A DNA stretch of 64,000 nt, from NCBI GenBank assembly GCA_020726505.1, contig JAHLEZ010000013.1:1488001-1552000 (forward strand), read 5' to 3'. Shown piece after piece: positions 47,578 through 58,789 of this stretch. The notes under the pieces were generated by a model. That model was not told the DNA's origin. It searched no databases and saw nothing but the letters and a program-made list of their open reading frames with translations. The stretch comes from Leptodontidium sp. MPI-SDFR-AT-0119. Its lineage: Eukaryota; Ascomycota; Leotiomycetes; Helotiales; Leptodontidiaceae. The position numbers were made by a program, and so were the translations under genes. Position 1 is the stretch's first letter. Every line of letters starts with the position of its first letter.

Positions 47578-48366
47578 GGTATTTTGTAGCTGCTATAGTG
47601 CAAATCACATGTAAGGTACCGTATAAGATGAAACTTAGGATGCAGTCTGTATATGAAGTCGGGTATATCTACAGTATCAGCAGTGCAATGCAAGGGGAAT
47701 CTCAGACCGAAGGAAGGAAGAGGACGAGGAAGAGTCAACAATGGTGCCAGGTGAGAGTTTGCTAGTGCCATGCTGCTGTATTTTGATAACCACCGACCCC
47801 TTAGACCCCCTAGACTGCCTTCAACTCTGCACCTACTGTACCAAGGCTGCGCATGAACGAAACGAGAGGCAATGAATGGAACAAGGCAAGGGCAACAAGC
47901 CTGTTTGGGGCAGCGCGGCAGTTTCCTCTTTCGGATCTGTTGTTGGCTTGTTATTGTTATTGTTGAGAGGTGGTACTGCACCCTGTCCGATCTACCCACC
48001 TATCCAGCAGCTATTTATTTATCGTCCATCACAACTCTCAAGAACCTGCCTACAGTAAGTACTCAGTGCATCTGGGGAAAGTCTTCAGTCACAGGGAAAG
48101 GGCAATTGTTCAATAATCACGCCTGCCCGCCCACCTCGTATCAAGTTTCAAAGTTCTCTACCTCACGCCACGCGAATACCTTGCCTTGCTTTAGCGGTCT
48201 GTCTGGATTGGCCTGGTCTTCGGAAGTCGGATGCCGCAAAGCAAGGGAGGGGCGCACTCACCACTCACTAGTCACTCCCTCCGGCCAGCGAGTCGAAGTA
48301 AGTAAGGGAGGGAGTGTTGTTGCCAAATGCCAAATAGTACTCTGTCATCACATCTTATTTCTGCCT

Positions 48367-48368
<2 letters not shown>

Positions 48369-48397
<29 letters not shown>
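48369..48397. repeat. (GA)n microsatellite
   Basis: About fourteen GA units followed by a short A run, ending in a stretch near 48400. Confidence 0.9.
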
Positions 48398-48401
<4 letters not shown>

Positions 48402-48865
48402 AAGGATTGAGGAAGGGTGATTGATGACGCTCCGCTGGCCCTCCCGGGGGGCCACTGCCGTGGAGGCCGAGTTAGTTATTTGTTAAGTTAATGGGGTGCA
48501 AGGGCTTGGTGCCTACCTAGGTACACCGATACTCATACTCCTACCTTCTAAGAGGCCGGCCTGGCCTTGATGGCTGTTTGAATGCATCATCATCAACTAT
48601 GTACTGACAGTACAGAACTCTACATACAGTTAGTACCACTCGCATTGGCAGATCTGATCCGATCCAATCCAATCTGATTCAGCCCAAGTCTCAGTCGGCA
48701 CTTAGCGTGAGCCATTTACAGGGGCAGTGGCTGGCCTGGACTCGTCAGCAACCCAAACTAAGTCAAACGCTGCGTAAATCACCTGCCTGCCCACAACACA
48801 AGCCCTCTTGGCTCTTGGCTTCCGGCTGGGCAATCTTCAATTTCCCTTGGCAAAAACATCAACCA

Positions 48866-48893
48866 ACGAACGAACGAACGAACAAACGAACGA
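48866..48893. repeat. (GAAC)n microsatellite
   Basis: Six to seven copies of CGAA/GAAC with one substitution, followed by GAC-rich sequence; in the promoter-like spacer. Confidence 0.85.
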
Positions 48894-49599
48894 CTGTACC
48901 TGTCGTCAGTCAGTCAAAATACCAAGAAATACACACACACATGGTCACGTCAAGCCTGTGTTTGTATGCCTACGGAGGATTGCATTCCGAGGGTTACAAT
49001 CTGCCTGTCTGTTGAGGAACAGGAGGACCAGGAGGAAGACCTCTTCATGACCGGTGTGGTGGTCCCAATATGTGTATGTGCCCCGATTCTCCCGCGATGC
49101 GTGCGTGCCTACCATCCTCTCCTCATCAGCTCTCCTTGGCAGTGTCAGGCTGGGCATTGGCATTGGCATCACATTGGCGTCGCCGTGGCATTCTTGGTAT
49201 TCTTGGTATCCCTTGGCTTCCTCACCTGCCTGTACTCACTCACTCACTTATTTACGACCCCGACGCTGACTCTGTCCCTATGATAGCCATAGAAGATATC
49301 GAGACCTTTGTGTAAGTCTGCTCTTTGCTCGACCTGCGCGAATTGTTTTTCGCTGTGCCGGCGATCCGGGGGAAATCTCTTCAGATTGCGACCGGCGACG
49401 ACCTCCAAGACAGGAGAACGCCAGCCAAGCATCCACCCATCTATCTATCCATCGCTGACGGTTGTCCAGTTTATTGTTTCCCAACGACGAATGGAGTGAC
49501 ACGACGAATCTCCATGCAGAAACCGTCGTGGCACAATTGCGGGTATGTAGCTGACTATCCTTCGTCCTGCCTTCGTTTGCTGCTGCTTGTATCTATCCA

Positions 49600-51274
49600 T
49601 CGCGCGGGGAGCCTGGAACGACGCTGATGCTGATGCTGTCGTGAAGCCAAATGTCTCATTTACGCAATTCGCCGACTCCAACCTCAAAACCCTCTCGACG
49701 CGCAATGCAAACCAGGATGGAACCATCAGTGGCTTCCTCTACGTGCCCGACCTCAACACCAACGATGGGTGCTACAACATCTCCAAACAATACGTCCCGT
49801 CCAACGTCACCCGAACCGCAAACCTCCCGCAGACCGATTACACTCTCGTAGCACTCGCCCCATGGATCAATATTGAATGCACCTTTGCATATATGAGGGC
49901 GGCTCGGATGGCCCCAGTGCGAGCCTTGGTATTTTACCAGCCTGGAAACGATACCACGACTCCAGAGTCCACCTCGGAAGCATGGAATCTTCAGGATGGA
50001 GGGGCTTGGAGGACTCGTCACCCTTTCCCAGTATATGCTCTTCCGGGAGCTCTGGGCTCGTCGTTGATGCATCAACTGAGTCTCTACTCTGGAAACATGA
50101 CCGACGTACCCTACGGTCATGAACTTACGGAACTTCCTGATGTCGATATCAGAGATTATGTCAGGCTGTACACTCAAATAGGGCTGAGCACCCAAACCGT
50201 CCTTCCCACTCTCTGGGTCTATTTCCTGGTTGTCGTTGCCGTACTGGTGATTTGTCTTGGAGGCATTTCAGGTCTGATGCATTACGTTCAGAGGTCTCGA
50301 CGGAATTCCCTACGTCGACGAGTGGCCAACGGCGAGATAGATCTTGAAGCACTCGGGATCAAACGGCTTCGAATTCCTCAAGCAGATATCGATCGCTTAC
50401 CCCTATTCATCTACGTTTCCGAGGACGAGAAGTCATTACCAGCATCTCCGAAGCAGAAAGAACATTTCATCACCATCGACCAGCGGAATGACTTTAGCGG
50501 AGCGCCCACCGCTGTCCCTGGATCGGATTCTCACATTTACGATACGTTGTCATCAAAAGAGTTGCCGACGGTAGAGCTTGTTCCAATCGACGATAAAATT
50601 CCCATACCTGAGACGACATTCGTTCATAAATTCCTTCCGTACATACAACCTACCTGCGCTATCTGCCTCGAAGATTTCGAATCCGGGATCTCAGAGATTC
50701 GAGAACTTCCTTGTGGACACATCTTCCATCCAGAATGCATCGACACCTTCCTCGCCAACAACAGCTCATTATGTCCGATGTGTAAAAAGAGTGCATTACC
50801 ACTCGGTTCTTGTCCTACCAAAATCACCAACGCCATGGTTCGACGAGAGCGCAATCTTCGTCGGATCCGGACGCGAGTTCCTGTGCAAAACGAGACTGTG
50901 GATGTCGAGGCCTACGGCGCCCGTCGGCGGATTCGAGAATTGAAAGCAAACCTCCGAAGGACCCTCCCAAACTCACCGTCTGTCACGCGAGGAATACAGC
51001 CCATGCCTCTGCAACCGCAGCCGGTATTTGTGGCACATCCTGGAACTGGTCGTGATCAAAATGTCGAGGGACTGAGTCTAGAACTCTCACGACAAGATCT
51101 GGTGGAATTGAGGATTCGAGAGCTGCAAGCTGGACAGATTCCAATCCGAGATCCGGATTTGAACAGTCAGAGACATCGACCAAAGTGTAAGTTATCCTCG
51201 GCTGTATTTACTCCATGTTGCTAACACATTACGCAGGGCGTCAAAATCTATCAAAAGCGTTTCCAGGCTTCTGA
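49600..51274 (+). CDS. PA-TM-RING E3 ubiquitin ligase, 5' end unresolved
   Basis: Membrane RING-H2 ligase of the endomembrane system. The main exon runs to 51186, then a phase-1 intron (51187-51237) adds WRQNLSKAFPGF and the stop at 51274. A protease-associated-type luminal region (~residues 20-190, with VPDLNTNDGCYNIS and LVALAPWINIECTFAYMRAAR, Asn-glycosylation sites NVSF and NMTD) precedes one TM, LPTLWVYFLVVVAVLVICL. The cytosolic part has the C3H2C3 RING CAICLEDFESG, CGHIFHPECID, CPMC. No in-frame ATG exists between the upstream TAG near 49551 and residue ~90, so at least one 5' exon with the start and signal peptide is missing from my model. Confidence 0.85.
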
Positions 51275-51906
51275 GAAGCTTGCTATATTCGACGTGGTGT
51301 GGGATGAGTGATTTGACTTGCATTTAGCGTTTACATGCATTATTAGGTGGCTAGGTTGTTTATTGGCGTTTACACAATACCTTGGGATTGGACGGCATGG
51401 AGTTATATCGGCAGGGTGTCTTGCCTGCAAAGGAGAAGGAGGAATGGATCTTCTCCCAGGACTGTTCTTTGTAGACAGAGCTCCATCACGTTGATCGGGG
51501 AGTAATTTAAATCAGAGGGTGGAGAAGTTGTATTCAGAAGGAGAAGGAGAAGGAGAAGCCAAAGGAGAGCTTGTTTACTATTTAATGTAAACAAGCAATG
51601 AACATATTCAGTATGTCTCGACCAAGACGTTTGTGCAGCACCGTACTCTCGGTATCCGCTGTGCCCATACACTCACACTCACACTCACACTCACACCCCC
51701 CATTTCGAGGTGTCATGGGCGTTATCAACACCCCTGCCAAAATACAGTACAGTACTGTACTGTCTCAGCCATCAGCCTCTTATCGCTGCACCAGCGCGGG
51801 GTAGCACCATCAATCAGACCAGCTTCTTTTCAACTCAAAATTGAAGCTCTTCCTCCCTATGAATTGACCTTGAGCCTGCCTATATACCAGCAGACAAATC
51901 CTCAAG
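51275..51906. other. Intergenic, with (CACACT)n
   Basis: A (CACACT)n tract lies at 51669-51697. A run of GAAGGAGAAGGAGAAGG sits near 51535. TACAGTACAGTACTGTACTGT at 51744-51764 is a near-perfect inverted repeat about 150 bp upstream of urease. No gene seen. Confidence 0.5.
51744..51764. promoter_or_regulatory. Inverted repeat in the urease promoter
   Basis: Nested TACAGTACAGTACTGTACTG: the halves ACAGTAC and GTACTGT are exact complements around GTAC. About 145 bp before the urease ATG, it might be a nitrogen-control or zinc-cluster dimer site, or chance. A similar TACTGCACTGTACTGT lies near 2777. Confidence 0.35.
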
Positions 51907-54808
51907 ATGCATCTCGTTCCAAAAGAAGTGCGTCTTACTCACCAACTAACTCCTGCTGCATTTTAGAGGAACAGCATTGCTAACGTCCAAGCTCGAACCA
52001 CAGCTCGATAAGCTCGTTATTTCACAGCTTGGTCTGCTCGCCCAGCGACGACTTGCTCGTGGCGTGAAGCTCAACCATTCGGAAGCTTGCGTGAGTCTTC
52101 TTCTCCCTTTCTAATTCTCCCCTCCTCACTGGCAGATCAGATCAATAACTAATTGCATTCTCCTCCCCAGGCTCTAATCGCGAACAATCTTCAAGAAGTC
52201 CGTTTACCACCTCATCCACCGCCCTCCCTCCCTCCTAACTGACAACACAAGCTCATCCGCGATGGAAACCACACCGTTGCAGACCTCATGTCCATCGGCG
52301 CAACTATGCTCGGGCGCCGCCACGTCCTCCCATCCGTCTGCTCGACCCTGACAGAGATCATGGTCGAAGGGACATTTCCCACTGGTACATACCTTGTCAC
52401 AGTCCACCACCCCATCAGCAGCGACGATGGCGACCTCGCAAAAGCCCTCTATGGCAGTTTCCTACCTATCCCTGACCAATCGATCTTCACTATGCCAGAG
52501 GATAAGGAGTATGAGGCGGAGAGACAACCTGGGGCCGTGGTTACGGTCAAGGGGAAGGTGGTGCTGAATGAGGGCAGGAAGAGGATTTCGTTGAAGGTTA
52601 CTAGTAAAGGGGATAGGCCGATACAGGTGCGTTACTCTTTCTTGTCCCTCTGTCTCGAGATCGAAAGGAAGGCGAAGAGGGAAGGGGACTGGCTAAGTAT
52701 CGCAGATTGGCTCGCATTACCATTTCATCGAAACGAATCCCCAGCTCGAATTCGACCGCGGCAAAGCCTACGGATATCGACTAGACATCGCAGCAGGGAC
52801 ATCCGTACGTTTCGAGCCTGGCGACACAAAGACCGTGACTCTAGTCGAGATTGGCGGGAACAAGATCATCCGCGGCGGTAATCATTTGGCGACTGGCAAA
52901 GTAGACCTCTCTCTCGTAGACGACATCGTGACGAAGCTCCAACAAGGTGGATTTGCACATGCGCCTGAACCCATGGGCGATGCGGCGCATATCAGTGGGT
53001 TCGAGATTGATAGAGCGGCGTATGCTACGATGTTTGGTCCTACGGTCGGTGATACGGTTCGATTGGGGTTCACGGATCTCTGGATCAAGGTTGAGAAAGA
53101 TCTCACGTCCTACGGAGATGAGTGTAAATTCGGAGGTGGAAAAACGCTGCGTGAGGGTATGGGTCAAGCTACTGGTATTTCGGACGAAGTTTCTCTGGAT
53201 CTGGTTATTGTCAATGCTTTGATTGTCGACTATACCGGTATTTACAAAGCGGATATCGGTGTCAAGAATGGCTACATTGTCGGTATTGGGAAGGCGGGCA
53301 ATCCAGATGTTATGGAGGGTGTCTCGCCTTCCAATATGATTGTGGGATCTTGTACGGATGTTATTGCTGGGGAGGGCAAGATTATCACAGCTGGTGGATT
53401 TGATTCGCATATTCATTTCATTTGCCCCCAACAGGTAAATGAGGCGATTGCATCTGGTATTACGACAATGCTTGGTGGTGGAACTGGTCCTAGGTATGAC
53501 TTTAGACGAAGGCTATTGACATTCGCTAATTTTTGGCAGCGCTGGGACGAGTGCTACGACTTGCACACCAGGCAAGAATTACATGCGTCAAATGCTCCAA
53601 GCTTGCGATAATTTACCCGTCAATCTTGGGATCACAGGGAAAGGAAACGACAGCTCACCAATTGCACTCCGAGAACAAGTTATTGCTGGAGCATGTGGTC
53701 TCAAACTTCACGAAGATTGGGGAACTACCCCCTCAGCTATCGATTCCTGCCTCACAGTCTGCGATGAACTCGATGTCCAATGTCTCATTCACACCGATAC
53801 GCTCAACGAATCTGGATTTGTCGAATCAACAATCGCCGCAATCAAAGACCGTACGATCCATACCTACCACACTGAAGGTGCAGGAGGTGGTCATGCCCCT
53901 GATATTATAAGTGTAGTCGAACATGCAAACGTCCTTCCATCATCCACCAATCCAACCCGACCATTCACACGCAACACCCTAGATGAACATCTCGATATGT
54001 TAATGGTATGCCACCACCTCTCCAAGAACATCCCCGAAGATGTCGCCTTCGCCGAGTCCCGTATTCGCGCAGAGACCATTGCAGCGGAAGATGTACTCCA
54101 CGACCTCGGCGCCATCAGCATGATGTCCTCGGATTCGCAAGCCATGGGCCGCTGTGGAGAAGTCATCCTCCGCACCTGGAATACCGCGCACAAGAATAAA
54201 GTGCAGCGGGGTACCCTTGCCGAAGATGAGGGTTCAGGAGCTGATAATTTCAGAGTCAAGAGATATGTGAGTAAGTATACCATCAACCCGGCTGTGGCCC
54301 AAGGTATGGGCCATATTATTGGGAGTGTGGAGGTAGGGAAGTTGGCGGATCTGGTGGTTTGGGATCCAGCATGGTTTGGAACGAAACCTACGACTGTTGT
54401 TAAGAGCGGATTGATTGCCTATGCACAGATGGTATTTCAACTCCTCAAAATCCAACCTCAAAGAAAACTTACTGACACCTCCCCTAGGGCGATCCTAACG
54501 CCTCCATCCCAACTGTGGAACCTATAATCGCCCGGCCCATGTTCGCACCCCTCGTACCCTCAACATCCATCCTCTTCGTCTCGTCGGCTTCCATCACATC
54601 CGGTGCAATCGCATCCTACAACCTTAAGAAACGCATCGAAGCCGTCAAGAACTGTCGGAATATCGGCAAGGCGGATATGAAATTCAATGCTGTCAGGCCG
54701 AGGATGAAGGTTGACCCGGAGAATTATAGGGTTGAGGCTGATGGGGTTCATGCTACTTGTGAGCCGGCGACGAGTTTGCCGTTGACGCAGGTGGCTTTTG
54801 TTTATTAA
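51907..54808 (+). CDS. Urease, nickel-dependent, single-chain fungal form
   Basis: Hydrolyses urea to ammonia and carbamate; fused gamma-beta-alpha chain. Seven exons (51907-51927, 52004-52090, 52171-52197, 52252-52626, 52706-53493, 53540-54431, 54488-54808) close to 836 aa, the usual fungal size. The first exon encodes only MHLVPKE. Ni ligands and active residues are all visible: [11 protein letters not shown], the carbamylated Lys in [35 protein letters not shown], the mobile-flap MVCHHLSKN with His, and SDSQAMGR. The last exon has the C-terminal [21 protein letters not shown]. It requires accessory genes (ureD, F, G) not in this window. The Dal5-type permease at 12.6 kb might supply a ureide, but it is 38 kb away. 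Confidence 0.97.
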
Positions 54809-55689
54809 GTGTGGATGGGAAGGAGAAGAGGGAAAGGGAGGGAAGACGAAGAGGCGGAAGAGGTGGGTTGCATGCGAGATTGCGGATTGAGACCGTTGAT
54901 ATTCGCTTCGCTTAGGTTCGAAATATTACGAGATTATGACAGCGATTTGAATCCAGAATAAATTACTTCTTCCCAGATTCTTACTTCCACGCAAATTGAT
55001 ATTGGCTGTCAGGGTACGATATGACACCTACTCACCAGGAATAGATTTGAAGCACTTCTTTCTCTTTTCTTTCTCTGCTCCTATGCCTTTACCCCACTTC
55101 CCTCCCCTGAAATGGTCTCGTCTGATCTCCTTTCTTTCTTTCTTTGTTCAACGACCCCCTCTCACTCGCTTGATTTCACATCCCATTGTCCACCTCGTTT
55201 CAACTTCGTCCAACTTTCTTTGAGCCCGCCCTCCAAATTGTCTCACCTAAAAAAGCTGAAAGGAGATAGAGATATGATATCACAAAGCCATTATGCTCCC
55301 CGTCCTCTCCTTACCCAGCCCTTTGGTGCGCAAGAGGGGCTTTGTCGGTTTCTGGGAAATAGGAAGAACAATGGCATTGATTATCTTGAGATGTCTATAT
55401 TATACCTCTCCCCTTCCTATCACTTCACGCATTAGATCTTCAGCAGTTAGTTACCTTTACTTTTACTCATATGTACATACACATACAGCAGATGCAGCGT
55501 ACATAGTATACAGTACATATACAGCGTAAACAGCACATACATCACAGATACAGCATACACAGTACACACAGCACATACATCATACACACCACACATATAA
55601 ACTATCACCAAATCCAACCACCGTCTTCGTACCCCCACCATCCACCATCCACCCATCCGCCCCCAACTCCCAACCCAAAACCAGCAAAA
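54809..55689. other. Spacer with degenerate CAGTACATA repeat
   Basis: 3' flank of urease then the promoter region of the first Cys-rich gene. At 55466-55600 the sequence is a degenerate array of ACATAC, CAGTACAC, ATACATCA and CAGCACATA units. No gene is supported. Confidence 0.5.
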
Positions 55690-55872
55690 ATGTGCTACAA
55701 CGAATTCTTCAACTACGCCTGCGGTCACCTCTGCTTCCACAGCGTCCGCCGCTGCCAGTGGAGGGACTGCGACGGGCCCGAAGGCGAGGTCCATGTACCG
55801 ATTCGACGGCGGTGCGAGGATTGCGAGATGGCTTGGAGGAGCGGGGGGAGTTATCAGGACAGGAGGAGATAG
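55690..55872 (+). CDS. Small Met-Cys Cys-rich protein, member 1
   Basis: 60 aa, one exon, no signal peptide, so probably cytosolic or nuclear. Starts MCYNEFFNYACGHLCFH, then SVRRCQWRDCDG and ends CEDCEMAW with a basic tail. The pattern MC-x6-Y-x-C-G-H, a spaced Cys pair and a final C-x2-C is shared with three nearby genes. Eight Cys and two His could bind zinc or form a compact fold. Short proteins beginning MC with a Y-x-CGH core are widespread in ascomycetes, but I know of no assigned function. Confidence 0.65.
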   Translation: MCYNEFFNYACGHLCFHSVRRCQWRDCDGPEGEVHVPIRRRCEDCEMAWRSGGSYQDRRR

Positions 55873-56616
55873 AGTTTCATCGAGATGGTTGGTGACATGT
55901 AGTGAGGAGTAATGTCAGTTTTTTTTTCTCTCTGTCTGTTTTGAGTCTATATTTGAGGGTTTTGTGTTTACTTTGTTCTTGATTGTCTGTGCGTGCGTGC
56001 GCGCGTGTGTAAGTGAGTCGGTGGGTTGGTGTGATCTTGGTGATAATTGTACGCTGATTAATTGATTATAGATGTGCTTATGAGGAAGGCTTTAACCAAG
56101 TTGCCGGCTCGTTCACAGTGGGAAATATAACAAGTAGTGTTGTGTCTTGGAACTTCTCGATATCAAAGAGGAAATATTTTATGTGGTATTCCTAGCAAAA
56201 TCGTGTCATTAATCTCCTTCACTTGTAGAAAACTCCTTCAAATCCCTAAAGTTTTGTTTTCCTGTCCTATGGGTTGATTGGTCAGTCAGTCCAGAATAGT
56301 TGGTATCATTCAGTCAGTCAGTTAATCCTTCCTTTCTCGAACGCCTATCAATGTTATTGAGCTTAGGGACCACTCTGATCAAAAGTCCTACTTATTCATA
56401 CATGCAATAATTCATATAGCCTCATATAATTGTTAATTTGACCACCTTCCAAAACTGGATATTAAATAATCGCACAAATTATAAGATGCTGAGAAAAATG
56501 TATGTATCATTGTTTGAGAGACAATCTACTCCAGGAGAAGCAGCCGTAATCTGGATTCCTTCCATGCTTTTCTTCGTCTTCCAAATCTCTAGAAAGATCT
56601 ACCCCCGGCCTCCATC
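55873..56616. other. Intergenic within the Cys-rich array
   Basis: Contains T- and GT-rich 3' UTR-like sequence of member 1 and CAGTCAGTCAGT repeats near 56280 and 56310. A 68-codon frame at 56438-56644 has no family feature. Confidence 0.4.
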
Positions 56617-56778
56617 TCATTCCCTCACCTCCAGCTCAGCTTGAATGCAGATCGTACAGAGAGAAAGCTGTTTTCTGTATATAGAGCCGCTGCAGTTCTG
56701 AGGAGCTAAGCAATTGAGGAGTTGGATGTAGAGCGTATGGCCGCAATGGGTGAAGAGGCGGTATTCTGTTGTGCACAT
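56617..56778 (-). CDS. Small Met-Cys Cys-rich protein, member 2 (minus strand)
   Basis: 53 aa, missed by a 60-codon cut-off. The frame on the minus strand from ATG at 56778 reads MCTTEYRLFTHCGHTLYIQ, then CLAPQNCSGSI, then CTICIQAELEVRE and TGA at 56617. It keeps the family order: MC, aromatic-x(2-3)-C-G-H, C-x5-C, and a closing C-x2-C. It also carries an extra ATG-adjacent Cys at position 2. No signal peptide. It faces the opposite way to its three relatives, so the cluster formed by more than plain tandem duplication. Confidence 0.6.
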   Translation of the reverse strand: MCTTEYRLFTHCGHTLYIQLLNCLAPQNCSGSIYRKQLSLCTICIQAELEVRE

Positions 56779-57059
56779 GTATGTTGTGTTGTTGAGTTTA
56801 GATGATTGGGTTGTGAGTTTTTGGTGTGTGTGTGTGTGTGTTTTGACTGTTGGCGGGGAAGTGAGGAGAGGGAGGGGGGTTGTTCTTGATTAACAGAATA
56901 GAGGGCATTGTCGTTGAGAAAACAGCAACACTGTAAAAGATACTCAGAGTGTTTAACTGAAAAATCTATACCATATAAATATCTCTAGGTATCACTTCGT
57001 GAATAGGAATATAACTTCCGTACTATCATCTGTAGTCCTACTCCTTAACGACCGTCAAG
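56779..57059. promoter_or_regulatory. Divergent promoter of Cys-rich members 2 and 3
   Basis: 281 bp between opposing starts, with a (GT)n tract at ~56824-56842. The two genes may share control. Confidence 0.4.
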
Positions 57060-57422
57060 ATGTGCCAAAAAATCTTCAGGGTTTTCTCGTGCATGTGCCT
57101 GCATCTCATTCGTAAGATACCATGCTCGAATGCGAATCTCGATTCTGAGGAAGAGGCGTGTATACTTATTGTCTCATTCACCGTCTCCCGGGATTCATGC
57201 TGGGACTGCCAGGAAGTGCCACCTTGCCCTGGCTATACGAGGGTTTTCCAAAAGTATGCCTGTGGCGGTGTGAAATTCACTTATAATGTAGATAAAAATA
57301 CACAGGAAGATCCGAACCTGCTTTTTCATGAAATTGGAAACTCGTGCTTCAACTGCATGGGACTGGAGTTGAAGCGAGTAGAGGAGATGCTTGAAAGAGA
57401 TGAGCACGGCGAGGAAGAGTAA
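57060..57422 (+). CDS. Small Met-Cys Cys-rich protein, member 3, two units
   Basis: 120 aa. The first unit is MCQKIFRVFSCMCLHLIRKIPC, a linker, then CWDCQEVPPC. The second starts KYACGGVKF and closes at CFNCMGLELKRVEE. Each unit has the family Y/F-x-C-x-C/G core and a final C-x2-C. The core His is missing in unit 1 (CMC) and is Gly in unit 2. This is consistent with internal duplication followed by drift. The acidic tail ends EHGEEE. No secretion signal. Could bind metal; no function known to me. Confidence 0.6.
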   Translation: MCQKIFRVFSCMCLHLIRKIPCSNANLDSEEEACILIVSFTVSRDSCWDCQEVPPCPGYTRVFQKYACGGVKFTYNVDKNTQEDPNLLFHEIGNSCFNCMGLELKRVEEMLERDEHGEEE

Positions 57423-58311
57423 GGTAGTCGGAAATTTTCTCGGCAGATGGTTGCGGACATTCGGTCTTCTCATAACTACAGTACTAGTCACAAAGTTCCT
57501 ATGATTTTAGAGTTTCATGCTTAAACTCACACAATACACTTATCATTTTTGATATATAACGTTAATATAATTTGAAAACTATTGAAAATGCCTTTGAATT
57601 CATATCAATCATAGGATAGTTTCTTAATGTAGTTTTTAAATCTTAACATTATTGTATCCTATTTACTTTTACTATCGACGACCAAGGACATAGTTAAGCT
57701 GTTATTAATTGATCTTCAACTTACTTGTCGGACTTTAAATATTAACAACTACTAATAGAGATTATAATAGTTTAAATTGAATATATTAATGTTTTGAACC
57801 CTTCGAACACACGTAATCCGTTCTTTCGAAACCATTGTTGTGCGCGATGCGAGTAAATAAAGAATTGAACCACTTCTAATGCAATTTGCTCTAATCACGG
57901 GAACCTATCAAAGTTGATTGTACCTGAAGACTATTTTAAGATATAGAACAGACTAAAGACTTTCAAGAGAGACATAACGGAGTAACAACGCCTTTGTCCT
58001 TTTTCTTTTGTCTTTTAGGTTATGTATTCAAAATGGAGCAAACTAGACAATTACTATGCAACTTTGTAAGCACCACGTCAATTAACTAGGCCAATCTTCC
58101 TTGTTCATTTCTTCCAAAGCAATGCTAATCATCTAAGGTACCTATATTTTTGTATCTTGTAAAAGCTGCAACTATCCCTCTCTGTGGTGGTGCTTACTTT
58201 CTCCGGGATCTAGTCTTGTGCTCTCTCTCAACTTCCGTTCCCAGCCAGCGCCCTCCCCCCGTATTCCCACCGTTGGCTGACTCTTTGTCAACTTGTCTGT
58301 CAGGCTCGGAA
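57423..58311. other. AT-rich spacer within the Cys-rich array
   Basis: Markedly AT-rich (57500-57800), without a coding frame; resembles decayed, possibly RIP-affected DNA. No repeat ends identified. Confidence 0.45.
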
Positions 58312-58692
58312 ATGTGTAATAAATACTATACTAGCTATGGCTGTGGATGCGTTCACTTTACTGATATCATCTACTGTCCTAAAGAAAGCATAAAGGGCCC
58401 CCCCTGCTCAGACACACAAATCGAAAAATCCGATCGAATCATTTCACAAGCCGAAGACCAATGTCACGGTTGTTCGAAGCTCCGAGTCCCCCACGGCAAA
58501 CAGAAATACTTCAAAAACTATAACTGTGGATGCGCACGGTTCGAGAACTTTGGGCCTTGTGCCGAGGGTCGGGAGTCCGAGAGAAGGATTCAGTCTGATG
58601 AGCGTCAATGTATAAGTTGTATGGATTGGAACATCAAGGGGTTGGAGAGAGAGCTAGAGGTTGACGAGATGGGGATGGAAAAATTGAGCTGA
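58312..58692 (+). CDS. Small Met-Cys Cys-rich protein, member 4, two units
   Basis: 126 aa from the first in-frame ATG (an open frame extends upstream to 58150 without ATG). Unit 1: MCNKYYTSYGCGCVHFTD, IIYCPKES, then QCHGCSK. Unit 2: KNYNCGCARFENFGPC, then QCISCMDWNIKGLERELE. The order Y-x-C-G-C-x2-F ... C ... C-x2-C repeats exactly, so this copy is the clearest evidence that the family unit duplicated within a protein. Twelve or so Cys, no signal peptide. Followed at 58790 by the 3' end of the patatin fusion on the other strand. Confidence 0.65.
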   Translation: MCNKYYTSYGCGCVHFTDIIYCPKESIKGPPCSDTQIEKSDRIISQAEDQCHGCSKLRVPHGKQKYFKNYNCGCARFENFGPCAEGRESERRIQSDERQCISCMDWNIKGLERELEVDEMGMEKLS

Positions 58693-58789
58693 ACCCAATT
58701 CAAGGGACGGGTTAAAACTTGAGGCTCCGCCCAATTTCCAGTATGAGCTGCAATTTCTGTCTGCCATTAAAGCAATATTAATACTGTAC

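Larger units (their letters stand above)
47578..49586. other. 2 kb promoter-like spacer
   Basis: Contains a (GA)n tract at 48369-48397, GAAC repeats near 48865-48893, and CT-rich stretches. It probably includes the unresolved first exon(s) of the RING gene downstream. No independent gene is supported. Confidence 0.4.

Noticed and set aside
49260..49330. ATGATAGCC... as first exon of the RING gene
   Set aside because: No donor/acceptor pair joins it in phase to the PA-domain exon, so the 5' end was left open.
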